DNA of 64,000 bases. It comes from Toxoplasma gondii ME49 (lineage: Eukaryota > Apicomplexa > Conoidasida > Eucoccidiorida > Sarcocystidae). Numbering within the stretch: the first letter of the stretch is position 1; each line of letters opens with the position of its first letter. This document shows, one piece after another, positions 24,256-34,429 of the stretch. The notes under the pieces were generated by a model. That model saw only the letters and a list, made by a program, of their open reading frames with translations. It made no database searches and was not told the origin of the DNA. The stretch is from positions 186,001-250,000 of the forward strand of contig NC_031468.1 in assembly GCF_000006565.2 (NCBI RefSeq). The letters are read 5' to 3'. Made by a program: the position numbers and the translations under genes.

Positions 24256-26964
24256 CTTCGGAGAATTCTTTTAGCAAACAGCGCCAGGTCTCCCGACGAC
24301 GAAGACAGAAATGGCAAAGACGATTCAGAGTTCCGTTTTTGAATGGGGTATGCGTTTACTGCTTCTGTCAGGTCTACGCGGTGTATCTGGGCCCCCCAGG
24401 TAAGCCACAGACCTATTTCGCCGTCTTCCGGGGGTAAAACGAGAAACCAGGTTTTCCCCTGAAAAGGTCGAAAATGGCTTTTCGCCCGACAAACACAAAC
24501 AGAAAATTCCAGCGAAGACAGTCTCAAACAGAACAGCGTCCCGACAGCCAGAAGTTAAACACCTATCCTTTTGTCGGGGAAAGAAGTTCGAACCTTTCTC
24601 GGGAGGAATGCAGACAACGGAACTTGGAAAAAGATGCTCAACAGGAGGGAGTGGGCGTGCCGTGGAGTGTCGCCTTAGTACACCAAACAAAGAAAGGGCA
24701 TATCTGCGTGCATCCGGTGACGGCAGAGGTGTACGGGAACCAGAAAAAAGATTCGCCACTAGGAAGGGAAGAGAGTTCTGTTACCTTTCTTGGGCGGCTT
24801 CGCGAGAAAAAGCTAGAGGGGCACAGAGACAGGAAACGTGATAAAAGATGGTTTGTGACAAAGGGGGACGAAATGCGCGCTTTGTAGAAACTCGGGGAAG
24901 AGTAAAGAAGAGAAACGGGAAGAAAGAAATCAGACTTGTTGGCGTCGACAGGTCTTCGCCGCCACACTGAAGTGAAGGGGGCCACGGGGGTTTTTTGTAA
25001 AGCAACAGGGAGCGGGAAAGGACAACGAAAACGGTGAAGTTCTTCACAGCGTGTGATGGCAAACACGTCTCTCTCTGAAAGAGAACTGCTGAAATTCAAA
25101 AAATGAAATGGCGTTTAAGGTGGAACGAGGTTACTTCTATTCAGTATTTTGCAGCACTTATCGCTTCCTGGCAAAGACGCGAACGCAGTGCAGGTGCCCC
25201 TTGGATAACGAGACGCAATTCCTAAAAGAAAAAGCGACAACATTCGTCACTCACTTTTCCCTGGCTTCTCCTCGGACGCAAAGAAGTCTGCACACAGGAA
25301 CCACAGGACGACGTCCGACGGACGCTGTCGCTTTTTGTATGCCCTTCGCTGCATGCGCTTCAAAGTGGGGATAGGGTGCGAGACCTGGGATTAATTTTGA
25401 TGTTTGTCCCACAACACATTTAAAGCAGCGGTTCTTCACTTCATTAATTTGTTGTTTTTCATCTGAAAACTTGCTTTAGTCGACCTGTGGGTGACAACGA
25501 TGCAAAGAAGAAACTACAACCGGCCGCAAGACCACGACCCCCTCGCGCTCCGGCGTAACGGTCCGGTGTTTGACTGCTCAGTGTGTCTTGTACCTGTTTC
25601 CGTCTTTTCCTTGTTTTGGTGGACAGAAGTTGATGAATGCATGGTTAGCGGAAGGGATAGACTGAAACGAACAGAAGGGAGCTTCAGTTGACGCGGGAAA
25701 AGACGCCGTTCCTCCCATGGTCTTTTTTTAATCTTGAAAACTGACCGCGGTAGCATACAGACGCAGCATTCTCCAGCTCCGCGTCCAGCCTGCTAACAGA
25801 GTCCATGATTATATCCCTTGAGTCACAAAAAGGATCAAACGGTTCTTGACGTGTCGACAGGCACTATGTCTGCACATGTGTGATCATGAAGCGTACAGAA
25901 TTTGATAGGCAAAGGCGCTTCTCCGCATGAATATTTACTGAGAATAAATGTCAAGTGCATCGAAGCGCTGCAACATACACCCTGGCCCAGCACGTTGAAG
26001 TATCTAGATCTGCATGAAGTGGAAGGAGTGCGATACAGTTATGGGGATAGAAACACAAGGTCACGTAGGTGCATATCTGTTTGTCCTTAAAGAGACGTAT
26101 CGACAGACTTGTACAGGAAGTTATGTAATTGACACTTGCGAATGTTTCCTCTGTTTTGGGGAAGGGGGAATTGAGACACTTTGAGGTGGGCGGAACGGAC
26201 GAAAACAACGATACGGGGGCTTGTGGATCCACAATGTTGCGGGGTAGAGCGCCAAACGACGACAATTCCTGGTGTTATGACTAAAGGATGATGAACGAAG
26301 GGGGTACACTTCTTGAAGAAGGCAAGCATGATTTGACCACCAGAAAGCGTTATCGAACGCATACAACAACGCCCGACCCAATCGCACCGCAAGAAATGGA
26401 CTTGCTGCTCGGATTCGGGAAAACTAGACTAGTCCTCTAAGCGAAATCACCGTTGCACCTGGGTCTTCGACTCTGAATCCTGGACTGTGAGTTGGAGAGT
26501 GAAAACCACAGCGAACGCTTGCTCAAATGTCGGAGCAAACACCGCGTCTAAGTCCACACTCTGACAGAGACGTATGCGGCGGCGCTGCAACCGCTTCTCG
26601 CCTGTCGTGTAAAGCGAACTCACCAGCACCTGTCAGTCTCTAATTGAACCTTTCTGAAGTCGAAGCCACTGAGGGATGAAAGCCGCGTTCAACTAGAGCC
26701 ACTCCCGCGAACGGTGTCTACGAATCATCTACAGGAATTCGAAGGGGAAATGAGTGCTAATCTCTCTTGGCTCTGTATGTTGAGATATGTATCAAGCAGA
26801 GGCGAGGGGGCTGGTAGCTTTTTGGGTCCATCATCGGAATGTTTTACGGGGAGGCTGCGCACCTCGATGGCGGCTGGTTACCTCCTGAGGTTGTAAGACT
26901 CAAGGGAATAGCGTCTTGTACACCATATCGTTTATAAGATACTCTCAATCGTTTTTCCGAAGCA

Positions 26965-27234
26965 TTGCATCCTGCGGGCAGCCACGACGGGGTGCGGAAC
27001 GTGGAAGACAGCCAGACAGACCTCATCCAGAGACAACTTGCTCTCCTACAGACTATCGCTCACACGAACAAGGAGTCAGTGCGCCTACGCAGACAACTGT
27101 GCCACGAATCCGGAGAAAAGGCGTCCATCCGTAGAACACTAAAGGAACAGCAGTGCAAGCGACGTGAGGCTCGGAACACAGAGGCGCTTTTTACACGAAA
27201 CAAGTGGCCAAAGGCCCTTGGTGCATGTCTGTAA
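26965..27234 (+). other. Orphan coiled-coil-like open frame
   Basis: An open frame of 89 codons encodes a charged, helix-prone segment, for example SQTDLIQRQLALLQTIAH and ASIRRTLKEQQ. It has no obvious ATG of its own (the frame opens within a C/A-rich stretch) and no neighbouring exon that I could join. It may be a stray exon, a fragment of a duplicated gene or chance. Its position just before the insertion at 27448 is noted. Confidence 0.22.
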
Positions 27235-27447
27235 CTACGATTCACATATTCAGAGCCTCAGATCTACCTGGTGGAACAAATATTCAACTCTCGCACAGGC
27301 TCGACATCCCTCAGACTCCAGCATTCGAGTAAACGGCCAGAGTAAAGTGTGAGCCTGGGAACGGAGATGCTGTGTCGTTCTTAACTTCTAATTGTCTCAG
27401 AATTGAGATACGAAGACGAGTCACCGAGCTTCGATCTCACAGAACTC

Positions 27448-27512
27448 CGAGCTGGACTACCGATGTAGATCTTGAGGATCTTTGCTTTCCAGATCCAAGG
27501 TCTACTGTGTTT
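27448..27512 (+). repeat. Diverged copy of the 49.6-kb putative mitochondrial insertion
   Basis: Starting at CGAGCTGGACTACC, this 65-bp segment aligns without gaps to 49631-49695. I count 14 mismatches by eye, about 78 percent identity. Shared blocks include TGGACTAC, TAGATCT, TCTTTG and GATCCAAG. Weaker similarity may continue to about 27560. It looks like an older copy of the same inserted segment, probably nuclear DNA of mitochondrial origin; that origin is inferred from composition and from known apicomplexan biology. Confidence 0.6.
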
Positions 27513-29069
27513 GCATTGGTTTTGAGGACATTCAGTCATTCAATATATCTATGAGCCTATTCCGGGTACACCCTGTCCTGTATCAGAGTGCTTTACATAT
27601 CCATTCGTCTCAGTTTTGGTTCTTAGTTGCAATAACCTTTGCACTACTTTAAACTACAAGCGTCACTCGGAGAGCCTTTGAGTATGATCCACGTGAATAC
27701 AGATTCTCCAGCTGCTTTAAGCGTTCGGGTTGATGTATTCTGGGGCAGTATTATGTTAATCTTCTTTGGTAGCACGCAAATCCATCTGTTCCCTGCTGGT
27801 AAACCAGGTAGGGGCTGGTGTCGGGCGTAGTTAAGGGTGGTTCCTCGACCGAGACTAATCTCCGGGGAATTGTCAGTTTAGCTCTGACTTACGGTTTCTA
27901 GAAGAATGCGCATTGTGAGCTACTGTTATTTTGACATCGTTCAGGGAAAAAAGTCAAAGGTGTGAGTCGCCTCCTCCTTTTGTTTTCTTTTCCTGCAGTT
28001 GCAGACGCCCGGAGCCTCCGAAGGCTGCGCATGTGCATGCAATGCAGAGATCATGCTTCCTTCTGCATCCATTGCCGGGTCGCACACGCCCGGGAAGATA
28101 GAATTCACGCGAAAAACAGGTTGAAGGATCTTTAGGCTTCTTTTTTTCTATTCCGGTAGGAAACGTTGGGCTATGAAGTTGCCTCAACTTCACGTGGTTC
28201 TCTGTTTCTTCCCTCTCCGGTTCTGCCCCATCGTATGGTGACCTCGCCTGTGAAAGGAGGACGTCTTTCCTTTTCACGGCCACGGACTCAACTAACTTTC
28301 CCTGTCTTGAGAATCTCTCACCAGTTTCTTCGTTCACAACTTCTATTTGTCACTCGCGACGCGTGCTACTCCTTTTCCGTTCCGACACTCAAAGAAAGGG
28401 TGCCACGCTCTCGTCTGTCGGCGTGTAAAAAAGGTTTCTTCCTGCGCGGCTTTTTGTTTCTGTTTTCAAAGGCCTATGTCTCTGTCATCGGGTTCACTGT
28501 GAGCACTTTGGAAGCTCTGTTGGCGTCGGAGCTGCTGGAGGTACACAACCTTCCCGCAAGCGAAGTAAATAAAACACCCGAGTGTCTTTTGTCAGTGCAG
28601 ATTTCGGCTATAGTGGTTTTCTCATTGGTTTGGGATAGTTCGTTTCTGTGTCTTTCGACGCGGATGGAAGTGGCTGCTCCAAGCGTTCGATGACACAGGA
28701 GAAGCGCAGTGGAGTTCCCACAAAGAAGGAGGGCGTTCTTGTGAACGGCTGAATCGAGAGGTAAACGCACTCGCGTCTGGTTTTTACAGACAGTCTTCTG
28801 ATCTCAACAGAGAAGTTTTCCGTTATATATGGCCGTGGGTTTCGGCCGGTGGAGCCCCGTCTTGAGACTAGCGGTCGTTCTTGAACGTGTACACCTCATT
28901 TTTCGAACGGCGAGAGACGCTTCTTTCCACCGAGAAATAACGGTCTTTCCTGCGATGCTTCTTCACAGCAAGTTCCTCCCTTTTCTGTGTTCGCCTGGCT
29001 ACGCTTGACAGCCACACCCGCATCGGAGAATTCGTGTGTAAAACGAAGAAGCACAAAACACTCGCAAAC

Positions 29070-31551
29070 ATGCAGCCTGAAGAATTCGCCGCTGCGGCCC
29101 GTGGAGGATTTGGAGGAGATGCGGAAGTGAGTGTGGAGACAAGTGCAGAAACAGCGGAAAAACCGCAACGAGCACACTACCAAAAAGAGCTTTCTTTTGA
29201 TTAGTTACACTACGAATGGGTCGCTCCTAGGCTAGGTTTAGAAGGACTCTGTCGAGTGGATCTGAGTTCTACTTCTCGTGACCATCACGTTGAGTGCATT
29301 ACGTGTAGAGGGAAATAGTCTCTGAGACCGAATTGTTTGAACGCTCTTGTTGGGAAGTATATGCAGTACCAGTAGTTGGACTGCTGGTTTATATGGTAAA
29401 GGTCTCCTGAGCATCGCCGTTCCGCTGTAGATATTTCCACAGTTCTAAATGGTAGAACGGGAACCAACAGCCGCAGATGTTTTTAACCCCTATGCACCTC
29501 AAGAAAGAGACCCAAGAACGGAAAGAACGCAACCAGGAATCCGTTTTCAACGCCTGTTTTCATGGAGTCATTTCGCCGTACACCAGGGTGTGTTTTTGGA
29601 GCACTTTTTGTATTTCCGTAGTGCTTGTTTTTCTTCAGAAGGCGAAGGCAGCTGAAGCTCAGGAAGCGATGCGCCAGTAAGACGTAAAACGAGGCACGAC
29701 TTGGAGGTCCACTGCACTCGTTCTGATGAAAAATGTCTCTCTGTTAGCCGTCGTGAGGGGCTGCGATCAACAACGGATGTCAAACGTCTCCCTGGATTCT
29801 GGACTTGGTCAACGTTTACGTCCCTGTCTTTGGTCAGAGCATGTTGGTGGCAGTGGGGGACTGTACGATCGCATGCCGTCTCAAAACACGGACTACAAAA
29901 GACATTCACTGTCAGCGTCTCTGTGTACTTGAGTCGCGTGCAGTCACAAGCTTGACGAGACATGGAAGAAAGGCGCTGCTTTTTGAGAAATGGGTTGCTC
30001 TTGCGCTCCTGGGAACTGGAAGCTGAAATAACTGAACGTGATGACACACGAGTAGGGACATTTCCGTCTCCACGAAGGAGGCGTCTGAGGCTGTTGGAAC
30101 AGCACAACCCCTCGCCATTTTTACGAAGATCCCTCTCGAATGCTGCCTCTGCCTGTGTGCAGACAGATGGAGGAGCAACGGCGGATTATGCTTCGCGCTG
30201 TCTTGACACCCGCGGCGCAAGAGCGATGTAGGAGAACGGTGCCTTTATACCAAAGGAATCGGCTTCTTTTTCCCACAACATGCATAGTTCGCATGTGTTC
30301 CTGGTAGTTTTTTCTTCAGTCCATTTTTGGATTCCACGCGCGGCTCTGGCGTACAATCTGTATTTCTCCAAATATTCGCTGGATAGCGCTGTGTACGAAT
30401 TGCATTTTGTTGCGTGCCCGTCATGAAAAGCAGATTTGAGAGATTAGATTTCACGCCTACACTCTGCGTAACGTATAGATAGACTTGTGAAATGGACTGC
30501 TGTCATATTGAAAGGTACCTGCGTGGAATACACATGGGTCTTGAGGGATAGAGGTGGTTTTTCTCTGGTGGACGATCTCATTGCTGTGTCGCTGCTGAAA
30601 TTCGAATGGAATGTGGACCTCTGTACTGTCTCTGTGTCTGCAGTACACCGAATTCAACTTGTCAAAGCCGACAAGGCACGAGAGGTGGAAGCGCTCATTC
30701 TGCAAGTGAGCTGAACCGCTCTTGCCGTACAAACCCTCACTTCCATCCTGCTGCTCTTTTGCAACCAGATGCCGAACGCTAGCAAATGCAGACTGCGTTT
30801 GAAGCATGTTCTATCGTTAGAGTGGAGCCTGCAAGTCTTTGGATGCAGACTCTTTTGTTTTCAGCATCTATAGGTTGTTTGAACCGTTAGGTCAGAACCG
30901 ACGAAACTCTCGAGAGTGCTCTGTGCGGTGTACGTACAGAATGCTCAGAGGGGCCGGCTTGCCGACAAGGTGGACGAGGCAACTCTAATCGAACTTCTTC
31001 AGCAGACCAGCGCGGCGTCTGCGGCGAAGAATACGCCGAAAGTCACTGTACGTCGTGATTTCTAACATTCTTTGCGGGCCGCGACGCCCAAACTTTTTTT
31101 ACCTAGGCATCCGTTCAACCATAGAAGATAAACAGACAGGCGGATAGGCAGATTGATCTAGGGGTCTGGGTTAATAGACGGATATGCAACTCAGCTGGAT
31201 TGCCGTGAGTAAAACGACAGGCAAGTAAAATGTCCCCTGCTGATGGAGAAAGACTGATTTGAAGTACGGGGACAGACAGAAACACCAGTACGGATGAAGT
31301 GTAAATGGGGCATGTTGCTGGATATAGGAAGAACTGTGGAGGGTTAATCAACTCTGCATGCGTATACAGACAGCCAGGAAGCAGTAGGAACAGAGTGGTG
31401 GACACGTTGGCACTGCCGGTAGTTAGGATCACAGATCACCAGACACGCAGTTTTTCATACGGAGTCTTTGCTCCTGTCCCGACTATGCAATTCAACACGG
31501 CTGTACGCGCAGATGAGACGGCGTTTTAGTGACGACGACGATGACTTCTGA
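29070..31551 (+). CDS. PDCD5: PDCD5 (programmed cell death 5 / TFAR19 DNA-binding family), 6 exons, 122 aa
   Basis: Exons: 29070-29126, 29639-29676, 30163-30227, 30644-30705, 30940-31047, 31513-31551; all GT-AG, phases agree, 369 nt. The protein has a disordered start (MQPEEFAAAARGG), a basic/Glu helix (KAKAAEAQEAMRQQMEEQ), then RIMLRAVLTPAAQERL, HRIQLVKADKAREVEALILQ and RLADKVDEATLIELL, which match the three-helix PDCD5 core in order. It ends with a short basic then acidic tail (MRRRFSDDDDDF), as in other eukaryotic members. Family length is about 125 aa, so it is complete. PDCD5 proteins are small nuclear and cytosolic factors linked in animals to apoptosis and to TRiC/tubulin folding; the role in this parasite is not shown by sequence. 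Confidence 0.93.
29375..29409 (+). repeat. Possible short third copy of the mitochondrial-like insertion, in PDCD5 intron 1
   Basis: A 35-bp stretch starting GTTGGACTGCTGGTTTA resembles 49635-49669, with about six mismatches in the first 28 bases. It is preceded by ACCAGTA, which also occurs in the palindrome arm at 49.6 kb. Similarity stops after AGGTCT. The match is short, so this is tentative. Confidence 0.35.
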
Positions 31552-32560
31552 TTGGTCAAAACAATGAACTGAATCTGTGGAGAAGAGAGGGCTTCAGCGA
31601 GAGCAGCGAAACGAATGCATGAAGCAAAAAGGCTCCATCGCTTCTATTGGAGGCGAAGACGTCTCGGCGCGTCGAATCTGTGGTGGGCTTGTCACTTCCT
31701 AGGGGGTTCGTAACTACAGGAGTTTCCAGGACAAGGTTCCTTGTAATGTGAAGCCTCCGATGTGTTTTCTGTCTCTGTGCGTCGCGGGTTGTGTCGCACA
31801 CTGGGGTGCTCCTATGCTTTTTGTGGTGGTTCCCGGTTCCAGCACTCTCATGTTAGTGGCTACTCTCAAGTGTGTGACTCCAAGCATTAAGTTCCTTTTC
31901 TTCGCCTGTGTCCAAGTTCATGTAAGTTTTTTCTAAAACCTATGCGTTGCTTGCGCTGAACTACCTCGGATATAGGGATGCGTCTCTCGCTGGCGAGGTG
32001 ACACCAGAGAGGAAGGTGACCGCCAATGCCGCGGCGGAAGTCGCCGCGACATGGTCCTCAGAACGTTATCTGGTATATGCAAGAGTTCTGTGCATTCAGT
32101 GGATCCGGTGAAGACACGGGAGAGGTGATGCACTATGGTGTTTGGTAGTCAGCTAGTTGGACGTAGGAAAGTCCATGCCGTAGATACGCCAACGATGCAG
32201 ACCAATGCAACGTCTGGGGCAGTCCCTGCTGCCGCAGTTAAACAACAGCAACGTCCAGTGTTATACGTACGTGCCAGGCGCCCTTGCTGATTCCCCGACG
32301 GGGCTGAAAGTGTGAGGCGTAGCTGGTTCGGCGATGGGGAACGAGACTTACCGCAGACAGCCACCAGAGACGTTCCAGGCACGCTTTGCAAAACATTTTT
32401 TGCATAAAGAGGATCTTCACCTCAACAAATTGTGCATTACACTCGAGGACGGCGCAGGGAACATAGATAGGGCAGTTCCGGAACCGGAGAAGAGTGAACG
32501 ACTTCATGTTTTTTTCCGTGGGAACGATCAAGACAGACACGGAAACTGGATATGTCCTGT
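31552..32560. other. Convergent 3' region between PDCD5 and the ROP pseudokinase
   Basis: About 1 kb holding the 3' ends of two convergent genes. No additional gene or repeat recognised. Confidence 0.5.
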
Positions 32561-34429
32561 CTAGCCGTCTGCCGGTTGGGATTTCTGGATGAGCCGCTCC
32601 TGCTTTTTTCGCAGCACTGCTCTCTTTTTGTCGTGAAAGAAGGAACTATTCTTCACGGCTTCAGCCGAAGTGATCCGGTTCGCAGGGTCGGGCTCGAACA
32701 TCTGGCGGAGGAGACGTTGCAGGGAAGAGGGCATGTCTTTCCGACAGGCAGACATGGGGAAGGGATTTTGTCTGAGGAAGGTGATGTTGGACTCCGAGTC
32801 TGGAACGCGTTGGAGGTCTTGTCGAGCAACGAACTGGTGGTACGAAGACCGTTCGTACATGCTTTCCAAGCACCAAAGTTTGTAGAGAATCACCGCTAGT
32901 CGCCACGCATCCACAGTTGGGTGTGCCTCCAGAGGTCCGACAAGCTCTTCTTTTTTTTTCGCGTCTCTGCCCTTGTAGCCGTGCTCGTGAACGCACACGC
33001 GTTCCTCTGGGGAAGCCGTCAAGTCATTCAGCGAGGCTTCACGGTCTGCTACGCAGTCCATGAACTCTCCTTGTCGCACGACGCGGTTTAGATCCGACAG
33101 AAGAACGATCCCTTCTGGAGTGAAGACGAAACTGGATGAACGCAAATGCGTATGGACTAGGCCGTAACTATTCAGATTTGCCACAGCGAGAATCATCTGG
33201 ACGGTTATCGACTCCATAACGTCCCGAGGCGTGGAGCTGAACCACGGCTCCGTAATTTGGTCTGAGTGCATCATAGACGATTCTAGGGTGTCGCGGTACC
33301 CCGCCGGGTACCATATGAACACGTTGAACACTTTTTCGGACAAAAGGTCGTTCCACTTTCCCTCCAACTCCCTCGAAAAGCGGGCAGCGTCCTTCCGTCG
33401 CGAAGAAGGCGACCCCCGGCCGCTGTGGCTCAGCAGAGCTCCCGGAATCAGAATGTGTTCCTCTGCGGCTAACTGTTCTGCACGAGAAGACGGAAGGTGG
33501 CGCCATATCCTCAGTTCCCACGCGAGACGAGCTTCCACTTCTTCTTCGTAGACTTTGTCTACTTCAGCCACAAAGCCGTCGAGCATCTGGTACCATGGGC
33601 GGCGCTGTGTGCTGCGTGTCTGAAGCGAGCTTGACAGCGGGTTCTTAGTCGAAGACCCGTCTGCCTCCTGTCTGACTACTGCAGAAACTTTCGTCACAAA
33701 CAGTCCCCGAGCTGCACCGGTTAACTCTATTCCTTTTAGCTTCACTGTTTCCCCCGATCCACGGGTGACGAGGTTTGCGGGCGGGACCAACTGCCGCGAT
33801 ACTGCCTGCGGGTCCGCGCTGCGACGGCCAGGAAACGCGAACTTCTCAGTGCGGTCTGGAGCCAGGAAACGGAATGTGTTCGCCTTTGGACCTGAGCTGG
33901 ACGTGCGGAGACCAGCGCTGAAGATCGCGAACCGCTTTTCCTTGAAGGCATCTGCATTCGCTACGACCTTTGGCCTTTCTGTTGCCGCGAGGATGCGTGC
34001 AACATCTGTCAGCTCCGTTGGGTCCACCGCAGACAAACTGTCGCCGCCCCCGACGATTTCTTGCGCCACGTGAACGATTTTGTCTTCTACCTCGACATCA
34101 CCATCCTCGACTATTCGACCTTTCCAGTACGCGACAGATTTGTCTGAGACAGCCTCCGCTCGCTGGGCGAACGAGTGGTCTGCGCTTCCACGACTGGAGT
34201 TGAATGTTGACGCAATGTGCCGTGTGTCTGTGTCCCAGGAGCTGGCGCCTGTGTCATGTAGGTTCCTTGTGGCAAGTCCGCATTCCGCAAAAAACAGAGG
34301 GAAAGCAGCATGTCCCCAGGAAAGGATCGCACATAGCGATACTGTAAAGATCCTGGGGAGCCGGAGGGACGGTTCGTTGAGCAAGAGCAAGTTCATCCTG
34401 ACAAGAAACCTCAGAGGAACCTCTGGCAC
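32561..34429 (-). CDS. Rhoptry-kinase (ROP) family pseudokinase, single exon, 622 aa
   Basis: A hydrophobic segment near residues 25-48 (RIFTVSLCAILSWGHAAF) looks like a signal peptide. Translation could start at Met1 or at Met12. The C-terminal 350-400 residues follow the ROP kinase fold. The catalytic-loop position reads LVHTHLR (424-430) instead of HRD, so the catalytic Asp is missing. The DFG position reads DLN (446-448). DAWRLAV and YKLWC (507-519) match the ROP D-x-W and WC pattern, and FEPDPANRITSAEAV (578-592) is the terminal kinase subdomain. No clear VAIK lysine or glycine loop is visible. ROP pseudokinases are secreted from rhoptries and often act as allosteric partners at the parasitophorous vacuole. 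That location is inferred from family and signal sequence; the exact paralogue is not assigned. Confidence 0.85.
   Translation of the reverse strand: MPEVPLRFLVRMNLLLLNEPSLRLPRIFTVSLCAILSWGHAAFPLFFAECGLATRNLHDTGASSWDTDTRHIASTFNSSRGSADHSFAQRAEAVSDKSVAYWKGRIVEDGDVEVEDKIVHVAQEIVGGGDSLSAVDPTELTDVARILAATERPKVVANADAFKEKRFAIFSAGLRTSSSGPKANTFRFLAPDRTEKFAFPGRRSADPQAVSRQLVPPANLVTRGSGETVKLKGIELTGAARGLFVTKVSAVVRQEADGSSTKNPLSSSLQTRSTQRRPWYQMLDGFVAEVDKVYEEEVEARLAWELRIWRHLPSSRAEQLAAEEHILIPGALLSHSGRGSPSSRRKDAARFSRELEGKWNDLLSEKVFNVFIWYPAGYRDTLESSMMHSDQITEPWFSSTPRDVMESITVQMILAVANLNSYGLVHTHLRSSSFVFTPEGIVLLSDLNRVVRQGEFMDCVADREASLNDLTASPEERVCVHEHGYKGRDAKKKEELVGPLEAHPTVDAWRLAVILYKLWCLESMYERSSYHQFVARQDLQRVPDSESNITFLRQNPFPMSACRKDMPSSLQRLLRQMFEPDPANRITSAEAVKNSSFFHDKKRAVLRKKQERLIQKSQPADG

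Larger units (their letters stand above)
24256..29069. other. Divergent intergenic region between SKP1 and PDCD5
   Basis: The flanking genes are divergent, so both promoters and 5' UTRs fall here. Frames at 24474-24887 and 28166-28693 are long but show no domain; they lie next to the two gene starts and are probably UTR or promoter sequence. The middle holds a coiled-coil-like fragment (26965-27234) and a diverged insertion (from 27448). Confidence 0.45.

Noticed and set aside
24570..24600. AGTTCGAACCT resembling a tRNA T-loop
   Set aside because: The flanking bases give only three good pairs for a T-stem, and no anticodon or acceptor stem is found upstream.
28166..28693. 175-codon plus-strand frame upstream of PDCD5
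   Set aside because: T-rich low-complexity translation with no domain, in the expected promoter/5' UTR of PDCD5.
33231..33551. Plus-strand frames over the ROP pseudokinase
   Set aside because: Antisense shadows of a gene with clear family motifs on the minus strand.
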